Shown here: piece by piece, positions 1 to 13,300 of the stretch
Numbering within the stretch: position 1 is the stretch's first letter
How the letters are laid out: every line of letters starts with the position of its first letter
NCBI GenBank assembly: GCA_905221605.1
Contig: CAJNDS010000791.1
Location: forward strand, 572,001 to 636,000
DNA length: 64,000 bases
DNA from: Symbiodinium natans
Taxonomy: Eukaryota > Sar > Dinophyceae > Suessiales > Symbiodiniaceae
Direction: 5' to 3'
The notes under the pieces: model-generated
Database searches by the model: none
Seen by the model: the letters and a program-made list of their open reading frames with translations, nothing else
Told to the model about the DNA's origin: nothing
Position numbers and translations under genes: made by a program

Positions 1-320
1 GCGACTTTGGCTTGAGGATGTCGTTGGGTTTTTAGGGTTTAGGGGCTTTGGCATTAGGATATCATTATAGAGGGTCAGAGAAACAGAAACATTGACCTGA
101 CTCAACCCTTCGAGGCTCACTCCCCCCTGACTGCTTTCAGCGGTTGGCGACCGGTATCGGGACATGCAGTTACGTGTATATAAGTACATACATGCACATG
201 CGCGTACAGGTATATACGGTATAAAGTAGCAATGTACATACAGGGCTTGAGGTGCTCCCTCGGCCTCCGCCTAGTAGGATCCTTGTCTCGTAAATAGAGT
301 AGCAGTTTGAGTGGCGGAGC

Positions 321-384
321 CTCCGCAGTCCGTCATGATGGTGTTGTAGGACACCACGTCTGGGCCCGCGGGCACGACGTAGCC
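321..384 (-). CDS. PPR protein exon (3'-most in window)
   Basis: This exon encodes GYVVPAGPDVVSYNTIMTDC, which carries the PDVVSYNTIM signature of a pentatricopeptide repeat. PPR proteins bind RNA, usually in plastids or mitochondria, and are numerous in dinoflagellates. The acceptor is a T-rich stretch followed by CAG, and the predicted donor is GC in phase 1. The gene continues beyond the left edge of the window, so neither its repeat number nor its C-terminus is visible. I am confident of the repeat family and less so of the exact donor. Confidence 0.75.
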
Positions 385-477
385 CTGCAAAAGAAGGTAG
401 GTTGGCATTGGCTAACGGGGTTCGGACTGGCCAGTGATTCTAACTAATTCGGAGATGCAGAGGCACAACTTGAAACC

Positions 478-857
478 ACTGAAAACGTATCTGCCGGTGC
501 AGAGCAGCACAGAGCTTGTTTCGACTAAGGCATTTCAGTGCCATCTCAAGGTGTCGAGTAAGGGCCCTTGACGCTGCAGGAGCGATCTCTTGAGTTTTGG
601 GACTGGGGTTGTAGAGGTTAGGTACTCGTTTGCCAACACATCCCAAACGCCCTACATCTCCGCTAAACACTGCCAAAAAAGCAGAAATTCTCGGCCCAAT
701 GCTCACAGGTGCTTGAGCCTGACCATGAGCACCAACCCAATGAAGCCCTCATGCCCTCAGCCCACAAGCTCTTCCACAGCCGTAATCGCGAAGCAGACTG
801 CATATCTCGACAGGCCTTGAGCGTCTGAAGAAGGTCCAAGGCCTCGATCCATCCTGC
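478..857 (-). CDS. PPR protein, two upstream exons
   Basis: Two coding stretches lie upstream of the 321-384 exon on the same strand. The one at 816-857 reads AGWIEALDLLQTLK, matching the dinoflagellate PPR helix pattern W..AL.LL..L, with AG acceptor and GC donor, both in phase 0. The other, at about 478-588, reads IAPAASRALTRHLEMALKCL, another helix pair, and its donor is uncertain. They probably belong to the same PPR gene. The 5' end is not resolved. Confidence 0.5.
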
Positions 858-1003
858 CTTGCCTCGGCCGGCAAAGGCTTCACAGCACTCGCTGGACCCA
901 ACATCTCGAACCAGAAGTGCCTCACAACTGGAGCGTCTGGGGTTTAGGGTTCGGTTTGGGCTTTGGGGTATTAGCCCTCAGCCCTAGTGCAAGCCCAAGC
1001 GGC

Positions 1004-1040
1004 CTCGCCGGCGAGAGCGACGCAGCCGCTCGTTGAAGTC
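1004..1040 (-). CDS. possible small basic exon, unassigned
   Basis: The minus strand between an AG acceptor and a GC donor reads DFNERLRRSRRR, a short arginine-rich segment. It may be a 5' exon of the PPR gene, but its end phase (1) does not match the phase-0 start of the 816-857 exon, so at least one exon would be missing. Function unknown. Confidence 0.25.
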
Positions 1041-4000
1041 CTTGTGCGGAGGTGGCGTAGCTGTTTGGCTTCCCGGGGGATCTATGGGACGCAGGTTCGG
1101 GCATGGTTGTAAGGGTTGAGTGCTTAGGAAAGTTTAAGGTAGAGGTGGTGCTTTGGTCTTGACGGAAGCACTGGACCTTGGATCCCCACGAAAAAAGAGC
1201 CTCTGATCTAAGGCACTGCAGCTCAGGATAAGCCCGTCAAGGCTTACACATGGCTTTATAGGGCACAGGCAAGCAACTGGAAACATCGAAATCCTCAACG
1301 GCGTGCCGTCAATCGAAGAAGGCCCGCCTCGGTGGTGATGGGGCCCACCGCATCTTTGGCAAACGTAGGGCGCCTCGCTTGGGTGCTCCGGCGCCTGTAA
1401 ACACAGGCTGTCTTGCAGCAATTGGCCAGATCTAGATTTGAGGTCTTTGCTTGCATGTGTAGGTCTCAAACCTAGACGGACTCTACAGGAGACACACAGG
1501 AACCCTCAACTCGCTCTCACCGCGACGACGAGCACTGAGTCACAAGACTTGAAGACGACAATCCTCTGTCACTCAACGGGCCTTTTCGCGTCCACCACCT
1601 TCGCCCGCTTTGGGACGCCAGGAGGTCGAACCCGACGCACCCGACCCCTGGCCAATAGGAGGGTTCCGCTGCAAGCTCTTCTAAATGGGGGTCCCCTTTC
1701 CGCCATCTTTGACTGCCTTTACCCCGAAAGCCAGGCTTGAGTTTTTGGGGTTCGGGGATCCGGGCAAAGACTTTTGCTGTGCCCTCCTTGAGTCACATCC
1801 TGGTTTGGGGGTCGGCGTAGCTGAAGAGGCAATGGTGCCTTGCTCGGGTTGCCATCCCCACATCTGCTGCCACACATCGAATAGGAGGGAGGGCTTAGCT
1901 TCGGCATTTCAACTCAGAATATTTAGTGACGCTCAGAGTCAGGGAACGACTCCGAAACAAGTCCTAAACAAGCTTTTTTCACCCCCATAATTGATGCTGT
2001 TTATGAAACAGCAGCCCAGAAAATGTCTCCACAAACACCTCAGATCCATCAAGGCCTCTCAAGCTCGAACCTAAAGCCTGGTGCTCCCAAAGGCCGCCCG
2101 GCAACCCTAAATCTAGGCTTGTGGCGCAAAAAACCCACCTTGCCCGCTCAGGTGCATATCTGCGCTTTCCTGCTCGCGAGTACGTCTCTGTTACCAGTGC
2201 ATCCGAACGGCCAGAGCATCCATGCCCACGATGGCTGCGTCCATGTTACCAGCAGCATGCCATGAAACCGCTCGCTTGTCAGATGGCACTTGGAGTCCAC
2301 GCGGTTGGCCCTAGAAACTGATCACAACACCGTGGCCCGATTTGTTGTTTCCTGCTGGGGGTCAACAGATACGATTTCGCGACGCTACTTTCCTTCACTC
2401 ACCTCACCCCGTTCTCTAACACGTCTTGTTTTGGAGGTGGTTCTGATTTTGCACTGCGCGCCAAAAACTACTAGGCCTAAAGCAACGCTAAAATCCACCC
2501 CCAGCCCCTGCTCCCATGCGCCTCGGCCCGCGTTGAGGCGCGCTGGCACGCGGGCCGGTGGCTTGGAGCATGAGCCATGGACTTGAGGACTTGGGGACTT
2601 GGGGGATCTGTTGGGCTTAGGCGCTGTCAGAGTGCTTTGCTGTAGTGGCTTTCAGGGGGTGTTCGGGTGCTTCAGGGGCTTTCAGGGTCTTTTTTAGGGG
2701 GTCAGGGGGATTTATGTGTGACTGTGAGTCCCTCAAGGCTTCGGAGAAAGATCTCTGTAGATTCGCAACTTCCTTTCTGGGGGTTGGGGCCTTGCGAGGG
2801 ATGAACGTGTCGTAGTGGGAGGGTTTGGGGTCTATGCGGCCTCTAGGACTCAGATTGCTTGTGGTGTTTGAGAGTTGAGGGCGTGCAGCGGACTGAAGCC
2901 GAGACCCTCATCTCCAAACCCTCACACCGCGCAGCCTGGCGCGGACAAGCCACGGCCAGGAGTCTGCAGCCCGATGCCCCTTCTAGCCTCAACCATTGTG
3001 AAGTCAACCCCCTCGATATGGGTGCAGTGTCCGAACAGCGCCGTTGAGCTTCAGAACGGTGGATCTTCTACTGCAAGCTACTGCAAGCGAGGAGAGGTGA
3101 AAGTCTGTCGACGTTGACTCTGTCACGGGTTCTCATGGAACCCTTCGTCACTGCAGACCCAGACTCCGCCATCCTTCAGCCTTAGGTATCGATTCTACAA
3201 GGGGGCCGTGGTACTCCAAGACCAGCCCACATGAGAAGAGGACTCTCACGAGTTCATCCCCCTTTTTCGTCAAATAACGAGGCGCCCGAAAGCAATGTTG
3301 GCATAGGTGAGACTCGTGAGTTCAACTGCTGGACTCGGGGAATGATCCATGTAGCTGTACTCCGATCCCTTACACTGCTTTACGAATCTCTTCGGTGTGT
3401 TGCGTACAGGAAAGGCTTTACCAGGATTAGTGATTTTTTGCTTCCTTTGGACCAGCTAAAGACTGGACCCTATGTGTCTGTCTTATGTCTCCTGAAGAAG
3501 CCTTAGACTGGGTTTGTCTTGATAACCCTGCGTTCCCTCCACAAGGTCAGGGTGGGATCACGGACCACGAAAGCTGCTCAGCTCAATGGTCTCTGGCTGC
3601 AGCCTTCCCAGCACACACCGATATCAGTTTAGGTGAATTGAAGAATCAGGTTGTGTCGGGTTGAATTCGAACAGCCAAGACCTATCTAGGTTGAGCGACC
3701 GGGTGATGGTGCAGGTACTTGGTTGATGGGGCACGATTGGGGCTTTCGGAAAAGGGCAAGCTGGTGCCGTTCCACGTTCCACTTGTGGGGCTCGCTGCAG
3801 CCACGCAGCTCTTTCGAGCCGGCTCCAGAATTGGACCTCCAGCACAGCGCCCGCTCCCGAACCCGTTACCAATGGGCACTTGGCCCTGTTATCCTGGATA
3901 AAGGCCTCCGTTCCGGGGTCCCCGTGCTTAGGTGGTACTACCTTAGTATGTGGAGGAGGTCTGGAGCTCTGCCGGTTGGCCCGAGGCCCAAGGCTTCCTT

Positions 4001-6268
4001 GGTACATGAAGCCCAAAGAGGCGTGGAAGGGAAGTAGGGAAACGGAAGCCTTGAAAGGCCGCGTTGAGTATGTGAGTATGAAAAAGCAGTGCGCAGCCTC
4101 CGGGATCATGCTCTGCCCATAGAGAGCTTCCTCGATTACTCAGTTTTGCGTTGTGGTCCAAGGCCGTAAATATCCAACCCGAAGCCCTGCGATTTGTCCC
4201 TGCCGGAGAAGCGGCTGACAAGCGAAGCGGGCGGATGACGGCACGGCGCACGACACCTGGCGCAGGAAACTTGCTGACGAGGACTTCGGTGTTGCGGTAG
4301 GGTTTCAGGGTTTGGGGTGCTTGTGCTCCAGCACTTTGTTTAGGGGTTGTTTAGGGCTTAGGATAAATCAGATGTTGCGGGGCTTGTTTAGGGTTTGGCC
4401 TTGCCAGTTCCCCCCCCCCCCCTTCAAACAACAACTCAGCCGGGGCAAGACATTAGTGCGTAGAATGTTCGGCCGGCTTCGATTCCCTGAGCCATGATGA
4501 TGGTTGACATGTCAGGCTGTCATTTCACCTGTAAAACTCTACACGGCCCCCTGAAGGGTGGAGTGGAGGCTCTGGATGCTGCAACACAGTTCCCCTGGCC
4601 TGAGACGGCACGGCCATGTGGCTCCAACGCTCTTTCTCTCGCTCCAGGGAGCACTCCTACAGAGCTTCCAGGGTGTTCGGGTGTTCAGGTGCTAGGGTTA
4701 AGGGAGGTTTGGGGTCATCACCAAGGTGTGAGGTGTTTTGGGAGTTTCAGAGCCACTTGGGGTTTTAGAGCTTGAGGTTTGGGGCTTGTGGGCTTCGGGG
4801 TAGTGGTGCAAGCAGACACTCTAGGTCTGCGTCCCATTACATGTTTTGCAGGCGCCCGACGGCCAATAAAAACCCCTGAGGGGCCTCCGGCTGCCTAGAT
4901 CATCTGTCAGCGCACGCTAACCCTAAGCCCCAACCCCTTAGTCTCTAAGGCCCCCGAAACAGCCCTGGACGCCTTCAGAAAGCCAAAAGTGCCTCTGACG
5001 CGAGCTTGAGACGGCGAACCTAATGTGTTCAGCCTTGTGTCTTTCAACAACTCGGAAATTAAAATCCTGAGCTTTCAGGCGCATCCTCAACCCTAAACCA
5101 AATCTCACCAAAAGCACGAGATGCTGAAGCTCTCAATGCCTCGGAGTAGGCGTAGCCCAAGCTGGACCGCCTGGCACTGACACTGAGCCGACTCGAGTTC
5201 GAACCTGCAAGGGGATGGAGGGATTCGCGGTCTTCGGAGTGGTTGGTGTTGTATGTTTTGCAGATCCATGGTTTATGGATTTATGGGGCCAGCGACTGTA
5301 ACACCGCAAGGCAGCGTTCGGGGCTTTAGGAGGGGTCTTCTGAGAGGCCCTAACACTTTGCTAGATCCCAGCGTAAACACAAAAAACATGCACCGAGTAC
5401 TCTCTCAAGTCCAAATGGCCCTTGCGCGACATCTCCAGATCCGGTACTGTCTGCGACTGAAAGGGCTGCAGCGGCTCCTCAGACAGCGTGCTCTTATCCC
5501 TAGAGTTTTTTCAAACCCGAGGGTATTTGCTTACCCAGGGGCTTTGCATGGACAACCACATGAAACTTGTACAGCTTTAGGCTTTGCACTTTAAGCTTTG
5601 GGGCTTAGTCTAGGTCGGGTGGGGCAGGCTTTCGTGGGAGGGGGGATGGAACAAACATCCTTCGGTGGGAACGCACATCATACCGATTGGGATGTCATTT
5701 CGCGGTCTGGAATTGGGACAACTCCTCCGGGGCCGAGGGAAGAAACCACACCTTCCGAACGGCAATGAACAATGACTCTCTCTCTCTCTCTGTCCCCACA
5801 CGAACACGAAAACAAACACACACACACACACACACACACACGAAAGGTGCATCAGACCGTCCCTGTTACTGTACAGTACGGCCCCTTACAAAAAAAAGTT
5901 ATGTTCCAATTGGGATACTTTCGAGAGTCGCCGAGCAGTGTTTTGGTACCGTTTGGGGCAGCATCCGGGTCTCATGTTTTGGAGACTCGGGTGTCTGGTT
6001 TGGGTCGCCTCTCCTTGCCCCCCCCCGCCCTGCCCCAAACTCAAAGGGCCAAACTTTAGGGAACTGAAGCAACCTTCTGAAGCAGCCCAGGGGGCCGCTG
6101 CCGGCATCACGTGCACAACCTGGACCAGACCTCTGGTGATTCTTTTCAGGTTAGGCTAGCAAACGGTAAATCTAATCCTAACAGGGAGGTTGTGGGAATC
6201 AATGCTCAAATCGTGCAAATCCCGACGCAGACCTGTCGAAGCCAACTCCAACCCCAAGGTGTGGGCTA
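1041..6268. other. intergenic or intronic sequence without supported exons
   Basis: This stretch between the PPR exons and the flippase stop codon holds degenerate TTTAGGG/CCCTAAA-like words, a C-run near 4411, and TC and CA microsatellites at 5777-5840. Frames are open on both strands at 3.6-4.2 kb (one minus frame is 161 codons), but none carries a recognisable family or an intron pattern, so I call no gene here. Confidence 0.5.
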
Positions 6269-8823
6269 TCATGCAGGGTTGCTCTTCTCGTCCTCGCCGC
6301 TATCGACACCGGACATGAACCTCAGCCGTTGTTGAGGATACCGAAAGATCTGAGATTCTAGCCGCTGAGGAACACTGTTGGGGCTTTAAGGTTTTGGGTT
6401 CAAGGTACCCCGCGCCGCCCCGACAGCCAGTTCTGGTACCAAAAGTAACACAAGAGGGGCCAGATATCCGCCGTTCAGGGTACTAAAAGGGGCTTGAGGC
6501 GCCCAACTGCACCCAAGGAGCAGCTCGGCCGATAGGATCAAGATCTCTCCGATGAGGGTGGTGAGGACAAGGGTCACTATACAAATCAGACCTTGGATTC
6601 AAGAGCGTTTAGAGTTTGTTTAGTGTGTAGGGATCCCAACAGCTAGGTCCAGGTGACGGTTGGCCGGCTGGCCCCTACAAGGCTTGCAAACGGAGGACGG
6701 AGGAGCCTTCAAAACAGATGCAAACATCACCTGCTGTTCCTCTGCAACTTTCCGACTTGAGCTATTTGTGGCTGGATCGCAGCCTATCTAGCTCAAGCGG
6801 CTTGTGGGCTTGGCCAAAGGCCGCCTTCAGAAGCCTCTTGGACCCTGAACCCTAGAAAGCTCACAGTCAACGGCTTCGCAGCTCACTCGGAGGAAGTTGG
6901 TACCCTCGAAGACCTGGACCAGTCCTCCGGAGTGGGTCTGGAGAGGATCTCTTAGCCTTGTGGGTTTGGGGGCTTGCTGTCCAGGATCTCGGGTCAGAAC
7001 CCTTCATAACAACCTGGAATTGCAGGTTGTTCAAACCCTGCAACCCACCCAAGCTTTAAACCTTGAACCTTGGCCTACACATCCGGAGGCCAGATATCTC
7101 CTCGATTTCTTTCCCGAAGGCTCTCAGAACCCTTTTTTGGAGGGTTTTGCAGCACAAAGCACATCATGGCATCACGCTCTGCTTCCCAGGGTCTTTCATC
7201 ATACACTTCTTGGCCGGTGTTGCAATCTCTGCCTTCGCCTGTCTGCCCTCACAAACAGAACAGCCCCAACAATCCCCTCCGGTCGCACAAATCAGGTTTA
7301 GGGCATAGGGTTCAGATTTCGGGAGCAAACCCCTGGCAGGGATGGATCCCTATGGCGGTCCTGGAACAAACATGGCCAAGGTGACAATCAAGCCGATGAA
7401 GTTTAACAGGTATGTCAGCGCGATCCATCTAGACCTTGCGAGAAAAGATCTGCTCAGCGGCCCACAAATCTTCCGGTCTATTTACTTACACCTAAGCCCC
7501 CATCCATACGTACACACGGCCGATACCAAAATCACAAGACACTATCAGGCTGAGCGTCGAAACGTGCAAAGCTCTGAAGACAATCCCCCACTCGCAACAG
7601 CAACCGCCGTGAACTTCTTAATTGAATCGGAACGGCGCTTCCTACCACAATTAGCCGCAACTGCGTCCCAGATAGTCAATAGGGTTCTGTCAATGCCACT
7701 TGAAGCCAAACATGGTGTGTGTGTGTACATATATGTATATATGTACATACATATATATATATACACACTCTTGCACGAAATCGCATTCTGGAATATACCA
7801 TATTGATGGTATTCTGTTAGACTATACTATGTTATGCTTAATACAATTTATATACCCTTATATAACCATTAGAGTGCTCGCATTCGCTTCTCTAAGGCAG
7901 CGGCCAGCTATACTGCCGCAGCATCAGCGTGACGTTCCTCAGTCGGAAGGGAACCAAGATCCAAAAGCTGATAGTCAGACTTTGGCTTAATACGGGATGT
8001 TTGCAACTTGAAGATTGCTGCTTGGGTGTTTCTTCTTTTCGAGGGGCCCTGTAGCCTATAGACCAAACTCCACTTGGTTTCTGGGTGCCGGCACAATTGA
8101 AGTGCCCAGGCCTTGGTCTTAAAGGTTTTAAAGGCCTTGTGACGCGGCGAGAATCCCAGCATTACAGACTCCAGAAGCAATCGATTGAGGGGCTTCATGG
8201 CTTCAATGAGGTTGGGGCACCTGAAGAAGATTCGAGACAAGTCGCACGCACAGCACCACGGAAATAAAGCAGAGGTTACCCAAGATCGCGCTCTGGGAAA
8301 GGTCGGGACCAACCTCACCTGCACGCACGTGCACGTGCAGAGGCTCGCACTCTCTTGTAGAGTTGTGGCGTATGCCGCTAGGCCAACAAGATACCAGGGC
8401 CTGGCGAGCTTACAAGCACACAGTCTAGCTATTTTGCAGCAAACCGAATCCCAACTTCGCTCGCATGGTAATAGACAAGCACAGCTCTTTGCCGGCGCTA
8501 AAGAACTGAAAATCTAAACCCCTGAAGACGCCACGACTAAGCCCCACGAAGAATACAAACCTCTCAAATACATGCCCTAAACGATGCTAAGCCCTCTCTA
8601 CCCGAAACCCCTAGAACCCGAAAACCCTGAACTTCCTTCCGCCCCAACACCCCGAAGCTACTGAAGCCCTCGTTCCGATGGCCTGCAAGCCCCAGAGTGG
8701 ATGAGCACCAGAGCGCGCGAATCAGTGTCGCCTGGAGTGCAGCCGCCGCCATCCAGACCAGCTGGATGTCCTGATGTCGAAAGTTCGGGTTGTGGGTTTC
8801 TTGTTTCGGGGGGCGGGGCGCGG

Positions 8824-8854
<31 letters not shown>

Positions 8855-10307
8855 GACTGCAGGAATGCATTCTTTCTTAAAGTGGCTTGGGGTGTCGGGT
8901 TTCCTTGCCTAGTAAGCCTGAAGGCCCTACCCCCTCAACCCTCCATAAACCCAGGATTCCCACACCGATGGGGGCCTGATACGGGCTTAGTTTGGGGTTC
9001 TTTTGGGCCCAGGGGCAACATCCTAAGCATGAAAGCTGGTTGAAGGTTTCGCATGCGCCGAGACTCGTAGCCAAAGAGGTTCGGAGCGTGGCCCTCGGGC
9101 TCCTCAGAGAAGTTGAATAAAGCGATGCGCTGCCTATGTTTAAATGGGAAGCTTTCCTATGCTTACATTTCTACAGACAATGTCTCTGACTGAGCGATAC
9201 CCTTTGCCCTTTGCAACTGCATGCATCCTGATTGAAATTGCCGAAAGCCATAACTCTCAAGAGAAATCTCTTGGTCGCACCAAGCGCAGCTCTGAAACCC
9301 ATCCCATGCAACGACACAGTGAAATTCTGGCACGGAAGGGGCGCAAAGAGCTTCAATTTGATTGGGGTGTAGCGTTGCCGGGTTGCAAGACCTCGAAACA
9401 TCTCAGCACCCAAGCAGGGAAGCTTGCCAAGGCTCGTCCGTCAGGTCTGCCAAGTCCGACGCCCTCCGGGAGTAAAGTTGTGGGGATGGCAGATGCATAT
9501 AGGTTTTGTAGTGGTTCCTCCAACTCGACCTAACTTCAGCTTTCGAGTTCAAAAATGCCAAACCCGTGGCAATCTGACCTCGAATCAAAACAGGGAGCTG
9601 CATGTTCTTGAGCTAACCAGCCCCGGCAATGGCTAAACAGATGAGCAACGGTTGAATGGCAAATTCTGGGTTTTTGGGTGGGCTAAGGATCTTGACAAAG
9701 CAGCCCCCACCCTGCAGGAAGAGCCTATCGTACATGCCGTAGAGAAAGAGCGGCACGTGGCAATGCACAAGGTTGTAGCATTGCATCAGCCAAGGGTTCA
9801 CTACCTGGGTCTGACATCCGGAAGGCAGACTACCTAAACCATCGAGCCATGATAAAGCTACTTGCTTCGTGCAGCCCGTTTTATCTAAACCATGATTCCT
9901 TCAGGAGCAGCAACCAAATTGGCTGCATGGACGCTTTGCTGGGCCTGTCGTAGTTTGGGAAAGTGGGCACTTGAATGTCACATCACGAAGGGCGCGTGCT
10001 TGGGCCAACTTGGGTTTACGGTGTACAGGCTTTTTGTATTATAGGCTTTCGAAGCCATAAACATGACCGCAAACCTGCACGGGCAAAGGCAAAAGATGCC
10101 TCTAAAATCTGGAAACGTCAAGCCCAAAAGCCCCAAAGCCCCAAAGCCCCAAAGCGCGACAAACCCTTCTGCTTACCCTAATTTAGACCTTGAAAGCTCC
10201 TTTGTAGGGTAAACCGAATCCGACCCGTGGGTCGAAGTGGCGTTGCTGCCAGAGAAGGCATTTCCAGCAGCGGCGAAGATGGTGATGAGCACATTAGCCT
10301 GCCAGAG
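6269..10307 (-). CDS. flippase exons, C-terminal membrane domain and tail
   Basis: Predicted exons: 10242-10307 ([19 protein letters not shown]), 9725-9804 ([24 protein letters not shown]), 9067-9133 ([20 protein letters not shown]), 8717-8770 ([18 protein letters not shown]), about 8219-8292 ([20 protein letters not shown]), 7361-7434 ([20 protein letters not shown]), 6513-6591 ([20 protein letters not shown]) and 6269-6320 ([16 protein letters not shown], then TGA). The [13 protein letters not shown] stretch matches the P4 signature between TM6 and TM7. The hydrophobic exons account for TM6-TM10. The acidic tail is short. The borders of 9067 and 8219 are the least certain. Confidence 0.82.
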
Positions 10308-13300
10308 CTGAGATATGGAAGGCTTCAGGGATTGGGGGTGTGCCCCAATGGGCTGGACCCCATTATGACCGGAACCCCGACCCTTCGAACGGTTGAAAGT
10401 TGGGTGTACGGGAGGCTTAATGGCTTAATCTTTGGGAAAGCAGGGCCCGGGGTTGAGTCTGTGGGGTCTTAGGGGGTTCGTAAGTCACCGCAAAGACCTA
10501 AACCCGAAATGGCCTGGAAAAAGCCCATCCTACACCCCGTGAACCCAAAACCCTACAAAAACCAGCACTGCTCAAACCCTACATTCTGGCCCTTCTCCCT
10601 GCCTGGTTCTTGTAGAAGCTGTACAAGCAGACGACCGCATTCCGGCGGTATGCCTCGCGACCGTGAGCGAAGATGGACCTCTTGAGCAACCTTGGCTCAC
10701 TTGCTGTCGGGTGCCTTTTTTCGGACGGCCAGCTTAAGCCTTTAAGGGCTTCTATAGGTACCCAAGAACGGGAATAGAAAAGCTCCCAAAGCTTTTTCAG
10801 CCCCAAAAAAGGCCCTAACCTGGGGCGAAGGAGCCGGAACTCGGGCAATGCAAAGTCGGCAGCGTAGGCGGCTTGTGCACCTTCCTGCAGTTCAGGGCTC
10901 AGGGGTTTAGGGTCCAGGGCGAAAACGGTTTAGGGGCTTAGGGGGGTTTCTAGTTGGGTTTCCTCAGGGTTTAAGGGTGAGTGCCCAGAGGACTTAGAGG
11001 GATTTGGGAGTTCACGGTGGTTTTGCCTGGAGGGTCCAGGTTAGGGGTTGAGAGTTCTGGGGGGTGAAGTCCTGGAATTATTGAGCGCTTGCCGGCTAGA
11101 ATGTCTTCAGGCTTCGAGAAAGTTAACTAGTCAGGGCTCGGGGATTAGGATGTTGGTTTCAGGATTTAGGGGGTCAGGGGCCTACCTTCTGGCCATTGTG
11201 ATGCACAATAGCATCCAATTAGTTGCGCTCGAAACGTTCGTAAACCCTTGCAAAGTTCTGACAGAGGCCCACGCCTTGAACTCAGCTGGTAAGAGAAACG
11301 AACCAACAGCGAGTTGGGTGGAAAATTCACCTTCGAGGATGCGACTTATGTAGGGTTGATCTAAGGCTTGAGGGGCTGAGAATGGCATGTCTGTCAGGCT
11401 CAGCGGAGGAATCCGTGTCCTTTCCGGAGAGCCCGACGCCCACATGCGCAGCGACGATCATGGACACATCGTTCGCCTAAGGCTTCGCGCAGGGACTCTG
11501 CGACTTCGGATCATCTGGTGGAGGTTCAACCCTATCTTAAGGCCCTAAACTCCCTGAGCCCCCAGAAGGCTCCCTACCCCAGGACTCTCAGGCCATTCCG
11601 GCTTGGGTGGCGTGATGGGTTTGTAGGGCCAGGGCTGGTTTTTTTGGGGGATTAAGCCTTCAGGTCTGGGGCTCTAAGGTGTGCAGATATTTACGAATTT
11701 GTTAATCAATAGGTACATATAGACACGAGTATAGTGTTTACTTACTTACACCAAAATATATATATATATATATATATACTATATATATATATATTTTTTA
11801 TATATATATATATATATTCACACATGTTTTTAATGTATATGCGGGTGGGGAGGAGACTTATGGTTTCTGGCTTTCCCCCAAGCCTTCAGCCCACAGGGCA
11901 AGTCACCCCGTCGCCAATGGACAGCGTCACCGCGGAGTGGTCCAAGGACTTGACCTTCAGACTTGGGGTTTAGGGTTTAGGGTTTAGGGTTTAGGGTTTA
12001 GGGTTTAGGGTTTAGGGTTTAGGGTTTCGGGTTTAGGGTTTAGAGCTTAGGGTCTCGGGATCCCAAGACCATCATAAGTCTGGGGACAAACCTGCGACTC
12101 TGGATTCCTGCAGGTGAATCGAGCGTTTGGGGGGGGGGGGGGGGAAGATGTCCCAAACTACACCTCTCAGGGGAAAGGGCTTAGGGGGTTGGGCTGAGCG
12201 GTTGAAGGCTTCGGGCTTATAGGCTTTGAGCATGCCAAACCTTCTCTCGCTTCAAGCTCCAAGGTCTTTCTTGCTTGAGACAACAGCCCGACATCCTTCC
12301 CGCAATTCTTTTTCCAGAGGAACCGCTCTCCGAACCGGCTGAACTCCAAAAAAAGGCAAAACCCAAAACCTTCCGTCACCCAGCTAGCCACGTGCAAGAC
12401 TGAAGTTGCCTTAAACCTAAGCTTGAACAGCAAGAACACTGAGAACCTTAAAGCCCTGAAAACATCTTAAACCCTCGCCCTCGAGACTCCGAAACTAGCC
12501 ATCTACAACCCTGAAGACACCTTGCGCCCCCCCACCCCCCCCCCCCCCCCGCTGGCCCCCCGAAAAAAACAGCAAACAAACCCTGAAGGACCTTATTAAA
12601 CTTAAGACCTGAACCCCATAAAGCCCTGAGCTTCCCGTTTGCCAGGAAACGAGGTCCACAACGTCGGCCTTCTGCTTCGGCGAGACACGGCAGCAAACCA
12701 CAGATCTTCCGCGTGGAGCTAAGGTTTCGGGGCTCAACATGTGGAGTTTGCCTAATTCCACAACAAATGGAGAAATACAAAGGGCTAAGCTGCATGGTCA
12801 ATGCAAAGGCAAACGCCATAACGCTAATGAAAAGAAAGAGAAACAACTATTGGCGAAGTAAGGGTTGGGGTGTTGGCTACATTGTGACGGGCGGAGGGGT
12901 ACATGGCTTCGGCTTTGCCATGGGACTTGCCGGGCGCCAAGAGTCAACAGCAACAATGGGCCTCGTGTTCGGGCCCTCCTGTATCCCTAGAAGAAGGTTA
13001 ACTTCGGGCTTCGGGTTCAGACCTTTTAGTATTGTGGCGGGGAGCCTGGGGCCAAGTGTCGACCTGCCAGAAGCAGGGGGGTCCAGATTCCAGGTTTTGC
13101 TTTGGGAATTCTTGTTTCGGTGTTGGGATCTGTTGTTTGTTGTTGCTGCTGGCTGCACCGTAGCCCTTTAGGGTTTGATAGGTTATAAACCCGAAACCCC
13201 AAACCCTAACCCCTATACCCTAACACCCTAGACCCGAAAAGCGTAAAGCAAGAGGCAGAAAACAAAAACACATCCCACAAGAAACAAATCATATAATAAC

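Noticed and set aside
3624-4109. 161-codon minus-strand frame
   Set aside because: Several frames on both strands are open here, the residues look random, and no domain or conserved motif was seen.
7342-7806. 154-codon plus-strand frame
   Set aside because: It overlaps the minus-strand flippase exon 7361-7434 and ends in an AT/GT microsatellite.
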